A DNA stretch of 5,325 bases, from positions 1 to 5,325 of the forward strand of contig MGUQ01000082.1 of assembly GCA_001799975.1 (NCBI GenBank), read 5' to 3'. Below the pieces are notes generated by a model. That model was not told the DNA's origin. It saw only the letters and a program-made list of their open reading frames with translations, and searched no databases. The first letter of the stretch is position 1. Each line of letters begins with the position of its first letter. Position numbers and translations under genes: made by a program. The DNA is from Elusimicrobia bacterium RIFCSPLOWO2_01_FULL_54_10 (GTDB lineage Bacteria; Elusimicrobiota; Elusimicrobia; 2-02-FULL-39-32). This document shows, piece by piece, positions 1 to 5,325 of this stretch.

Positions 1-255
1 CGCGAGCATGATGGAATAGCTGGTGGCGTCGGCTGTGGTGTAGACCACAAAAAATTTCTGGTCAGCAAGAACTCCGGTCTTGGAGGAACGGACCGCGGCG
101 GGAAGACCCACCACTGTGGCTGTGCCCGCTGAAATCGTCAACGCGTGGGCTTTGTCCTTAAGCGTCGCCATCGACAGTGCAATGACAGCCAGTGTGGCCA
201 TAACGCGACCCGAGGTCTTCGTGAAGTTGACGGCAGTATTCAGCAATGATTGCAT
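1..255 (-). CDS. Exported protein of unknown function, N-terminal part (cut by left window edge)
   Basis: I do not recognise this family. The reading frame is open from the ATG at 255-253 to the window edge, giving 85 codons with no stop. The start is well supported: GGAGG on the minus strand (264-268) lies 8 bases upstream. The N-terminus looks like a Sec signal peptide. A polar, weakly basic stretch (about residues 1-17, ending near Lys13 and Arg17) is followed by a hydrophobic core (about 18-32, VMATLAVIALSMATL) and a likely signal peptidase I site after Ala-His-Ala (36-38). The mature part visible begins LTISAGTATV and is rich in Thr, Ala, Ser and Val with few charges, as in secreted or surface beta-rich proteins. 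No lipobox cysteine and no pilin-type cleavage motif are visible. It is transcribed away from the glucan operon and probably belongs to a different unit. Function cannot be assigned from this fragment. Confidence 0.8.
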   Translation of the reverse strand, partial: MQSLLNTAVNFTKTSGRVMATLAVIALSMATLKDKAHALTISAGTATVVGLPAAVRSSKTGVLADQKFFVVYTTADATSYSIMLA

Positions 256-263
256 TTTTGAGT

Positions 264-268
264 CCTCC
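264..268 (-). promoter_or_regulatory. Shine-Dalgarno site of the exported-protein gene
   Basis: The minus strand reads GGAGG, followed by 8 bases and then ATG. This is a near-ideal ribosome binding site. It decides the start codon of the leftward gene at 255, which the signal peptide directly after that ATG also supports. Confidence 0.8.
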
Positions 269-298
269 GATTTGATTTTATTAAAGTGGAATGAAGTC

Positions 299-322
299 CG
301 GTGCGAAAAAGAAAAAGCACCG
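299..322 (-). repeat. Perfect 6-bp inverted repeat with a pyrimidine-rich loop in the leftward leader
   Basis: CGGTGC (299-304) and GCACCG (317-322) are perfect inverted arms around a 12-base loop. On the leftward transcript the loop is almost all U, with a few C. The element sits about 44 bases upstream of the start codon of the exported-protein gene. It lacks the stem-adjacent U-tract of an intrinsic terminator. It could be a leader hairpin or a protein-binding site. The role is unknown, and a chance repeat is possible. Confidence 0.4.
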
Positions 323-555
323 CTGTCCTGTGACAACGATGTTGAAGCCGACTGTGAACTTATCGAGGTTTCTTTATTTTTTATCAAAAATCTGATGCTG
401 CCAAAAGCCGCATGGCTGGCAAGAATCAAATTTCGGATGGATGAGAAGAGTCGCGGGAATGATGGCGCTGTTGACTCGATTATGGGTATAAGTTCTCCGC
501 ACTTTCTTCTTTATCGTCTCCTAATTTTTTCCTGCGAGCATAATACAATGCGTTA

Positions 556-584
556 AATTTACCATAACAATATTTTATTGTCAA
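556..584 (-). promoter_or_regulatory. Sigma70-like promoter driving the leftward exported-protein gene
   Basis: On the minus strand, TTGACA (584-579) is a perfect -35 hexamer. A 17-base spacer separates it from TAAATT (561-556), a 4-of-6 match to TATAAT. Transcription would begin near 549. A second possible -10, TATTAT at 545-540, lies just downstream, with a weaker TTGTTA (570-565) at 19-base spacing, so the exact start is uncertain. The region is clearly more AT-rich than the flanking genes. Confidence 0.5.
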
Positions 585-629
585 TACCCTTTTAATCTTT
601 TTTTCTCCGTCGAAAAACAACCTCGCGGA

Positions 630-658
630 TTGACAGGAAGGCCTCATTAATGTAAATT
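630..658 (+). promoter_or_regulatory. Sigma70-like promoter of the DUF4912/GH57/alaS operon
   Basis: TTGACA (630-635) is a perfect -35 hexamer, followed by a 17-base spacer and TAAATT (653-658), a 4-of-6 -10 hexamer. The predicted start near 665 leaves a leader of only about 10-12 nt before the ATG at 676, with AGGGAA (665-670) as the ribosome binding site at its extreme 5' end. It is the only convincing plus-strand promoter I find ahead of the four-gene run, so it may serve the whole operon. Confidence 0.5.
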
Positions 659-675
659 GTGCGTAGGGAAAAATC

Positions 676-1305
676 ATGAGCGAAATCCTTTCTTTGTCAT
701 CTAATAAGGAAACCGGCGCCCAGCATCAAGCCGAGTCTCCGGGGCCCGCGGACTGGGGATCTCCCATTCCGGACGGCTACGGAGAAACCTGCGCGGTCCT
801 GATGCCCCGCGATCCGGAATGGATGTTCATTTATTGGGAAATAAGCGAAAGCACCGCGCGGGAGCTGAAAGCCAGGCATGGAAATGATGTTTTTACCGCA
901 TGCGCGCCCATCCTCCGGCAAATGCGCAATGGGCATCATTATTCTGATGTTGCCGTTTCCCTGGACGCCAGGAATTGGTATTTGAAGGCCGAAGGCGAGG
1001 GGTTCACCTGGCATGTGGAACTAGGCCTCAAGCGTCCAAACGGCGAATTTATCCTCATAGTCCGTTCCAACAATGTTACCCTGCCCCGGGGGCGGGTGTC
1101 AAGCAAAAATGACGAGCGCTGGGCCCGGCTTCATGCCAGCACAGAAGAGTTACTGGCCCTCTCCGGGGGGGGAACCAAGGGCGCAGGGTCGCTTGAAATA
1201 GCCAGAAGGCTGGCCGAGCGCTGGGATGTTCTGGTGCAGGCATCCTCAAGGCTGGGTTCCGGCGGCGTGTCTTCTTCTCTTATTTCAGCGCTCCGCAAAA
1301 CCTAA
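676..1305 (+). CDS. DUF4912 domain protein
   Basis: This 209-residue protein matches the DUF4912 family as I know it. Recognisable motifs are YGET (35-38), a PRDPEW block (44-49), YWEIS (53-57), DARNWYL (97-103), VELGL (114-118), and RSN with LPRGRVS (130-142). The first 34 residues are polar and probably disordered. The C-terminus has a basic helical stretch (about 172-188) and a Gly/Ser-rich end containing SSRLGSGGVSSS (190-201). No signal peptide or membrane segment is visible, so it should be cytoplasmic. The family has no established biochemical function. From general knowledge, DUF4912 genes often lie beside GH57/DUF1957 glucan enzymes, and that is the case here, with the branching enzyme 18 bases downstream. 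A role in alpha-glucan binding or in control of branching is inference only. The ATG at 676 has AGGGAA 5 bases upstream. An eight-G run at 1165-1172 lies inside the gene. Confidence 0.88.
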   Translation: MSEILSLSSNKETGAQHQAESPGPADWGSPIPDGYGETCAVLMPRDPEWMFIYWEISESTARELKARHGNDVFTACAPILRQMRNGHHYSDVAVSLDARNWYLKAEGEGFTWHVELGLKRPNGEFILIVRSNNVTLPRGRVSSKNDERWARLHASTEELLALSGGGTKGAGSLEIARRLAERWDVLVQASSRLGSGGVSSSLISALRKT

Positions 1306-1323
1306 GACAGAAACCTTACAGAT

Positions 1324-2922
1324 ATGAGCGGCAACAAAGGCCTATGGTGTTTGGTGCTCCACGCACATCTTCCTTATATACGGCATCCCGAACACGATGA
1401 TTTTCTGGAGGAAGACTGGTTTTTTGAGGCGGTCACGGAAACTTACATCCCCATTCTCCTGTTTTCCGAACGGCTTCTAAAGGAAGGGGTGCGCTTCCGC
1501 TATACCATCAACCTCTCGCCTCCCCTGTGCGGCATGATGAAAGACCCTCTGCTCCAAAGCCGCTACAAGCGCCATCTCGGCAAGATGATTGATCTGGCCG
1601 AAAAAGAGGCGGCTCGCGCCCAACCCGCATTTCATCCAGTGGCAAAGATGTACGAAGGCAAACTTAAGGCCTGCCGCAATCTGTTTGAGCGGTGCGGGGG
1701 AAACCTGCTTTCCGTTTTCAAAGACCTGCAAGATGCAGGCGCCATTGAAATCATCACCTGCTGCGCCACACACGGCTATCTGCCGCTCATGACCGACGAT
1801 CGGGCCCGAGCGGCCCAGGTACGCGCGGCCGTGGCTGACTATGAAGAAACTTTCGGCCGAAAGCCGCGGGGCATCTGGCTGGCAGAGTGCGCATACTCCC
1901 CCGGAGTGGACGCCATTTTGAGAAAGGAAGGCATCCGGTTCTTCTTTCTGGACACCCACGGCATCCTCTACGGCGAGCCGCGCCCCAAATACGGCGTGTT
2001 TGCCCCCGTGATCACGCCTGCGGGAACGGCCGCCTTTGCCCGTGACATGGAAACGGCTCACCAGGTGTGGAGCGCGGAACAAGGATATCCGGGAGACGCC
2101 CGCTACAGGGAGTTTTACCGGGATTTGGGATATGATCTGGGTTATGATGAAGTAAAACCCTATCTGCACAGCGACGGCGTGAGGCGCAACATCGGCATGA
2201 AATATTTCCGCATCACGGGGAAAACGCCTATGGACCAAAAAGAGCCCTATAATCCGGACTGGGCCCGGGACGCGGCGGGCGAGCACGCGGGAAATTTTGT
2301 GTTCAACCGCACGCAGCAGGTTCAGCATCTGGCCGGGCTCATGGACCGCCAGCCTTTGGTGGTGTCCATGTACGACGCCGAGCTTTTCGGGCACTGGTGG
2401 TACGAAGGCCCGGATTTCCTCGAGTATATTTTCAAAAAAATCCATTATGACCAGAATGTTTTTGACTGTATCACCCCCGTCGAATATTTGGACCGCTATC
2501 CGACCAACCAGATGATTGAGCCCTGCGCGTCGTCCTGGGGAGACAAGGGCTATTATGAAGTGTGGCTGAACGGCGCCAATGACTGGGTATACCGCCACCT
2601 CCATAAGATCACGGACAAAATGATCCACCTGGCTGAAAGGGAAAAAAACGCCCAGGGCACCCGCCTGCGGGCGCTCAACCAGATGGCCCGCGAAGTGCTG
2701 CTGGCCCAAGCGTCCGACTGGGCATTCCTGATGACGGCGGGCTCCGCAACCCAATATTCGTGCAAGCGCACCAAAGACCATGTCCACAGATTTCTAACCT
2801 TGGAAAGGGAATTTTTGTCCGGAAGCCTGAACGAAAGCTTCCTCCACGAATGCGAGTGGAAGGACAATATATTCCCGAACATCAACTACAGGATATTTAC
2901 GCATGAAGGAGTGTTGTCATGA
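1324..2922 (+). CDS. GH57 1,4-alpha-glucan branching enzyme (EC 2.4.1.18)
   Basis: This 532-residue protein is close in length to the characterised Thermus GH57 branching enzyme. The enzyme cuts an alpha-1,4-glucan chain and rejoins it through an alpha-1,6 bond, making glycogen-type branches in the cytoplasm. Family motifs appear in order: HAHLPY (13-18); a THGY region (149-152); WLAECAYSPG (185-194) with the expected nucleophile Glu188; ARDMETAHQVWS (239-250) leading into the loop GYPGD (254-258), whose Tyr255 matches the tyrosine tied to branching activity; and YDAELFGHWWYEGP (350-363) with the acid/base Asp351. SSWGDKGYYEVWLN (403-416) and the C-terminal ASDWAFLM (463-470) are typical of the DUF1957-type C-terminal domain. 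No signal peptide is seen. Initiation at 1324 has no clear SD, and the upstream stop is 18 bases away, so coupling to the DUF4912 gene is likely. The enzyme is unrelated to GH13 GlgB, so I give no glgB symbol. Some GH57 relatives mainly hydrolyse, so branching activity is inferred from motifs. Confidence 0.93.
   Translation: MSGNKGLWCLVLHAHLPYIRHPEHDDFLEEDWFFEAVTETYIPILLFSERLLKEGVRFRYTINLSPPLCGMMKDPLLQSRYKRHLGKMIDLAEKEAARAQPAFHPVAKMYEGKLKACRNLFERCGGNLLSVFKDLQDAGAIEIITCCATHGYLPLMTDDRARAAQVRAAVADYEETFGRKPRGIWLAECAYSPGVDAILRKEGIRFFFLDTHGILYGEPRPKYGVFAPVITPAGTAAFARDMETAHQVWSAEQGYPGDARYREFYRDLGYDLGYDEVKPYLHSDGVRRNIGMKYFRITGKTPMDQKEPYNPDWARDAAGEHAGNFVFNRTQQVQHLAGLMDRQPLVVSMYDAELFGHWWYEGPDFLEYIFKKIHYDQNVFDCITPVEYLDRYPTNQMIEPCASSWGDKGYYEVWLNGANDWVYRHLHKITDKMIHLAEREKNAQGTRLRALNQMAREVLLAQASDWAFLMTAGSATQYSCKRTKDHVHRFLTLEREFLSGSLNESFLHECEWKDNIFPNINYRIFTHEGVLS
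2906..2911 (+). promoter_or_regulatory. Shine-Dalgarno site of the 102-residue protein
   Basis: AAGGAG lies inside the last codons of the branching-enzyme gene, 7 bases before the ATG at 2919. It fixes the start of the small gene and suggests efficient translation of that gene, which overlaps the upstream stop by 4 bases. Confidence 0.75.
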
Positions 2923-3227
2923 AGAAAGCGCAAGTTGCAGAGAAAAAAGTGCCGCAGAAAAAAGCAAAGGAGTATGTGATAATCGATCATCCCAGCTCCG
3001 GTGAAATTTTAACAGCATCCCACTATGCGGTGCGCATCGGCGCCAGCAGTGAGGGATCGGCTGTTTCCATTGACGGCTCTGCCTGGGTGGATTGCCGGCC
3101 CGCCAACGGTTATTTTTGGTTCGACTGGACTGAAATCACCCCCGGGGCCCATGCCCTGACAGCCCGCATCCTCAGCGCAGACGGAAAAATCAAGAAAAGC
3201 AAAGTTGTAAAGTGCTCCAAGGCATGA
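2919..3227 (+). CDS. Small lysine-rich beta-type protein, possible glucan-binding partner of the branching enzyme
   Basis: I do not recognise a named family. The 102-residue protein begins with a highly basic tail (residues 1-17, eight lysines). A compact domain (about 20-99) follows, with alternating hydrophobic residues that suggest an Ig-like or E-set beta-sandwich. The core has a dense aromatic patch: Tyr36, Trp56, Tyr65, Phe66, Trp67, Phe68 and Trp70. Other notable stretches are HYAVRIGA (35-42), VSIDGSAWVDCR (49-60) and GAHALTARI (76-84). Cys59 and Cys99 are its only cysteines. There is no signal peptide, so it is probably cytoplasmic. It overlaps the branching-enzyme stop by 4 bases (ATGA), has a strong SD, and overlaps alaS by 4 bases at its end. 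Clustered aromatics on a beta domain beside a glucan enzyme suggest a detached carbohydrate-binding module. That is inference; it could equally be a structural subunit of the enzyme. The gene itself is well supported. Confidence 0.85.
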   Translation: MKKAQVAEKKVPQKKAKEYVIIDHPSSGEILTASHYAVRIGASSEGSAVSIDGSAWVDCRPANGYFWFDWTEITPGAHALTARILSADGKIKKSKVVKCSKA

Positions 3228-5325
3228 CGACGGGCGAACTCCGGGGAAAATTTCTCCGGTATTTCGAGCGGAACGGCCACGCGGTTGTTCCCTCCGATTC
3301 CCTGGTGCCTTCGGGGGATCCCACACTGCTGTTCACTTCCGCAGGCATGGTGCAGTTCAAGAAACATTTCCTGGGGCAGATCAAGCTGGACTATAAACGC
3401 GCGGCCTCCTGCCAAAAATGCCTGCGCACCTCCGACATCGACCGCGTGGGCATGACCGCGCGGCACCTCACTTTTTTTGAGATGCTGGGGAACTTTTCGT
3501 TCGGCGACTATTTCAAAAAAGACGCTGTCGCATGGGGCTGGGAGTTTCTCACGAAAGATGCGGGCCTGGACCCCGGCCTGCTGATCCCCACCGTCTACAA
3601 AGACGATGACGAAGCTCATGACTTGTGGAAAAAAATCCTGCCCGAATCCAGGATTGTGCGCCTGGGGGAAGATTCTAATTTCTGGAACATGGGGCCCACC
3701 GGCCCCTGCGGGCCGTGTTCGGAAATCCTGTACGACCGCGGGGAAGCCTATTCCAAAGATCACAAGTGCCCGGGCCCGGGCTGCGACTGCGACCGCTACA
3801 TGGAAGTGTGGAATTTGGTGTTCACGCAGTTCAACCGCCGGCCCGACGGCAAGCTGGAACCCCTGCCGCGCAAAAACATCGATACGGGAATGGGCCTGGA
3901 GCGGCTGTCCATGGTGGTGAACGGCAAAGAATCTGCCTTTGAGACGGACCTGTTCCAGGACATTATCTCTGAAATCAAGGCCGAATTCGGCAGCCAGGCG
4001 TCCGACAAAACCGTTCGCGTCATTTCAGACCACATCCGCGCAAGCACCTTTCTGATTTCAGACGGCATTCTTCCCTCCAACGACGGCCGGGGCTATATTT
4101 TGCGCCGGCTCCTGCGCCGGGCCCTGCGCGAAGGATGGACGCTCGGAAGCCGCGAACCGTTCCTGTTCGAGCTGGCGAGCATTGTGGCGCGCGGCATGGA
4201 AAAAGCGTATCCTGAGCTGGCTGAGCGGATTGAGAACATCCAGTCCATCATCAAGACCGAAGAAGAAAACGCCCTCTCCACCATCGATGCCGGCACGCGG
4301 ACTCTGGAAAACGAAATCAAAAAAGTGACGGGCAAGACCCAGCTGAGCGCGTTGGGAGACGTGAAACTGCCCGGTGAAAAAGTTTTCACGATCTACGACA
4401 CCTACGGCCTCGGGAAAGAAATTCAGGCTGAAATTGTGCGCGACTGGGGCGGCAAACTGGTTTATTCCGAAGAAGATTATGACAAAGCGCGGGAAAAGGC
4501 CGTGGCCACGGCGCGCAAGGGCTGGAAAGGATCCGGCGAGCAGGACGCAACCGCCTATGCCGCAATACACAAGAAGATCGGAAACATCATTTTCAAAGCT
4601 TATGATGCCCTGGAACTTATCACCACTGTTTTGGTATTGCTCAAAGGCGGGAAAGAAGTCCCATCCCTTGCTCAGGGAGAAACGGGAGAAGTGATTCTGG
4701 CCGAAACTCCGTTTTACGCCGAGAGCGGCGGGCAGGTGGGGGACAAAGGCGTTATCGAATCCGGCAGCGCGGCCGCACAAGTGCTGGACACCCAAAAGCC
4801 TTACGAAGGACTCATCTCCCACCCGGTAAAAATTCTGAAAGGAACGCTGAAAGCCGGAGACAAGGTCGCGGCCAGGGTGGACGCGATCTTAAGAAAACAC
4901 ACCATGCGCCACCACACGGCCACCCATTTGCTCCATGCGGCATTGAGGCACATTTTGGGCGCGCAGGTGACGCAGGCAGGCTCTCTCGTTTCGCCCGAAA
5001 AACTGAGGTTTGATTTCACGTTCCCCCGGGCGCTGGAACCCAAGGAAACCGCCGCCATCGAAGCTCAAGTGAATGCCGCCGTGCTGGAAAATATTCCCCG
5101 CAAGCGCACGGAAGAGCCGCTGGAGCAGGCCCGCAAGCTGGGCGCGCTGGCTTTTTTCGGAGAAAAATACGGCGCCAAAGTGTTTGTGGTGGGCTACGGA
5201 AACGCCTCCACGGAAGTCTGCGGCGGCACGCATTGCAATGCCACGGGGGACATCGGGCTTTTTAAAATCACATCGCAGGGCTCCGTGGGCTCCGGCGTGC
5301 GCCGGATCGAGGCTGTGGCCGGGCA
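3224..5325 (+). CDS. alaS: Alanyl-tRNA synthetase, first 700 codons (cut by right window edge)
   Basis: AlaRS charges tRNA-Ala with alanine (EC 6.1.1.7) and clears mischarged Ser or Gly through its editing domain. The frame is open from ATG 3224 to the window end, giving 700 complete codons of a family usually near 870-900. Class II catalytic motifs are clear: LLFTSAGMVQFK (35-46), TFFEMLGNFSFGDYFK (83-98), FWNMGPTGPCGPCSE (153-167), NIDTGMGLERL (218-228) and SNDGRGYILRRLLRRA (285-300). The editing domain has the zinc-site motifs HTATH (564-568) and CGGTH (666-670), at the same residue numbers as E. coli AlaRS. The oligomerising C-terminal C-Ala domain lies beyond the window. The start overlaps the upstream stop by 4 bases (ATGA) and has only AAGG one base upstream, too close to act as a normal SD, so translational coupling is likely. 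Departures from the usual consensus are RHLTFF (Leu82, commonly His) and YDTYGLGKEI (Leu396, Gly397, commonly Phe-Pro). Confidence 0.98.
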   Translation, partial: MTTGELRGKFLRYFERNGHAVVPSDSLVPSGDPTLLFTSAGMVQFKKHFLGQIKLDYKRAASCQKCLRTSDIDRVGMTARHLTFFEMLGNFSFGDYFKKDAVAWGWEFLTKDAGLDPGLLIPTVYKDDDEAHDLWKKILPESRIVRLGEDSNFWNMGPTGPCGPCSEILYDRGEAYSKDHKCPGPGCDCDRYMEVWNLVFTQFNRRPDGKLEPLPRKNIDTGMGLERLSMVVNGKESAFETDLFQDIISEIKAEFGSQASDKTVRVISDHIRASTFLISDGILPSNDGRGYILRRLLRRALREGWTLGSREPFLFELASIVARGMEKAYPELAERIENIQSIIKTEEENALSTIDAGTRTLENEIKKVTGKTQLSALGDVKLPGEKVFTIYDTYGLGKEIQAEIVRDWGGKLVYSEEDYDKAREKAVATARKGWKGSGEQDATAYAAIHKKIGNIIFKAYDALELITTVLVLLKGGKEVPSLAQGETGEVILAETPFYAESGGQVGDKGVIESGSAAAQVLDTQKPYEGLISHPVKILKGTLKAGDKVAARVDAILRKHTMRHHTATHLLHAALRHILGAQVTQAGSLVSPEKLRFDFTFPRALEPKETAAIEAQVNAAVLENIPRKRTEEPLEQARKLGALAFFGEKYGAKVFVVGYGNASTEVCGGTHCNATGDIGLFKITSQGSVGSGVRRIEAVAG

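Larger units (their letters stand above)
256..549 (-). promoter_or_regulatory. Predicted long 5' leader of the exported-protein gene (non-coding gap)
   Basis: If the minus-strand promoter at 556-584 is used, transcription starts near 549 and leaves roughly 290 nt before the ATG at 255. I see no credible gene here on either strand. Three stretches can fold in the leftward RNA. At 448-477, arms GAGTC/GACTC enclose GCG/CGC with a 4-base bulge. At 399-421, TGCCA/TGGCA encloses GCC/GGC with a 3-base bulge. At 299-322 there is a perfect 6-bp stem. I recognise no known riboswitch consensus. The leader length depends on the promoter call; a promoter closer to the gene would shorten it. Confidence 0.35.

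Noticed and set aside
299..322. Inverted repeat considered as an intrinsic terminator
   Set aside because: The U-rich stretch is in the loop and not after the stem, and no gene ends just upstream of it on either strand.
411..413. Nine-codon leader-peptide candidate on the minus strand starting at ATG 413-411
   Set aside because: No SD precedes it, and the encoded peptide (MRLLAASDF) shows no run of a regulatory amino acid.
80..556. 158-codon plus-strand open frame over the left gap and the exported-protein gene
   Set aside because: It starts at TTG without an SD, runs opposite the signal-peptide gene whose own start is well supported, and has no domain signature.
480..677. 65-codon minus-strand open frame across the divergent promoter region
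   Set aside because: It does have an AAGGA about 8 bases upstream, but it would need a promoter inside the DUF4912 gene, covers both predicted promoters and has no recognisable domain. It is not fully excluded as a small gene.
1306..1323. Gap between the DUF4912 and GH57 genes considered for a terminator or promoter
   Set aside because: It is only 18 bases, with no inverted repeat, no T-tract and no promoter hexamers, which fits an uninterrupted operon.
2122..2151. Short internal duplication in the branching enzyme (LGYD twice, residues 268-275)
   Set aside because: Related GH57 branching enzymes have similar residues after the FYRDLGYD segment, so this looks like normal family sequence and not a recent duplication.
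1477..2787. 436-codon open frame on the minus strand, antisense to the branching-enzyme gene
   Set aside because: The plus-strand frame carries all GH57 motifs. The antisense product resembles no family I know and its openness follows from the GC-rich codon pattern of the real gene.
3110..3763. 217-codon minus-strand open frame antisense to the small gene and alaS
   Set aside because: It lies opposite clear AlaRS catalytic motifs and has no recognisable domain, so it is a shadow frame.
4058..4822. 254-codon minus-strand open frame within alaS
   Set aside because: It is antisense to conserved AlaRS sequence, including the GRGYILRRLLRRA motif, and has no recognisable protein features.

Overview
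The window looks like an ordinary chromosomal segment from a Gram-negative-type bacterium, probably from a poorly cultured lineage. The coding parts are moderately GC-rich and use bacterial signals: sigma70-like promoters, Shine-Dalgarno (SD) sites and ATGA overlaps. An operon joining a DUF4912 protein, a GH57 branching enzyme and alaS would suit groups such as Omnitrophota or Elusimicrobiota. That placement is an inference with low confidence, because nothing in the sequence fixes the phylum. I see no mobile element, CRISPR array, tRNA or rRNA.

Layout. (1) Positions 1-255 on the minus strand hold the first 85 codons of an exported protein of unknown function, which runs off the left edge. 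It has a strong SD and a clear signal peptide. (2) Positions 256-675 are a 420-base gap between divergent genes. It contains back-to-back sigma70-like promoters with identical hexamers (TTGACA, 17-base spacer, TAAATT). The leftward one predicts a leader of roughly 290 nt with three possible hairpins. The rightward one predicts a leader of only about 11 nt. (3) Positions 676 to the right edge carry four tightly packed plus-strand genes: a DUF4912 protein, a GH57 1,4-alpha-glucan branching enzyme, a small lysine-rich, aromatic-rich beta-type protein, and alaS. alaS is cut by the window end at codon 700.

How the genes may work together. The GH57 enzyme should introduce alpha-1,6 branches into glycogen-like alpha-glucan. 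It keeps the family's histidine motif, nucleophile Glu188, acid/base Asp351 and loop Tyr255. The genes on either side have no established function: the DUF4912 gene lies 18 bases upstream and the 102-residue gene overlaps its stop. Their position suggests accessory roles in glucan binding or in control of the branching enzyme. The small gene then overlaps alaS by four bases, and alaS has no well-placed SD of its own. Synthesis of alanyl-tRNA synthetase may therefore be translationally coupled to the glucan genes. The most interesting point is this compact module, in which two uncharacterised small proteins bracket a GH57 branching enzyme.
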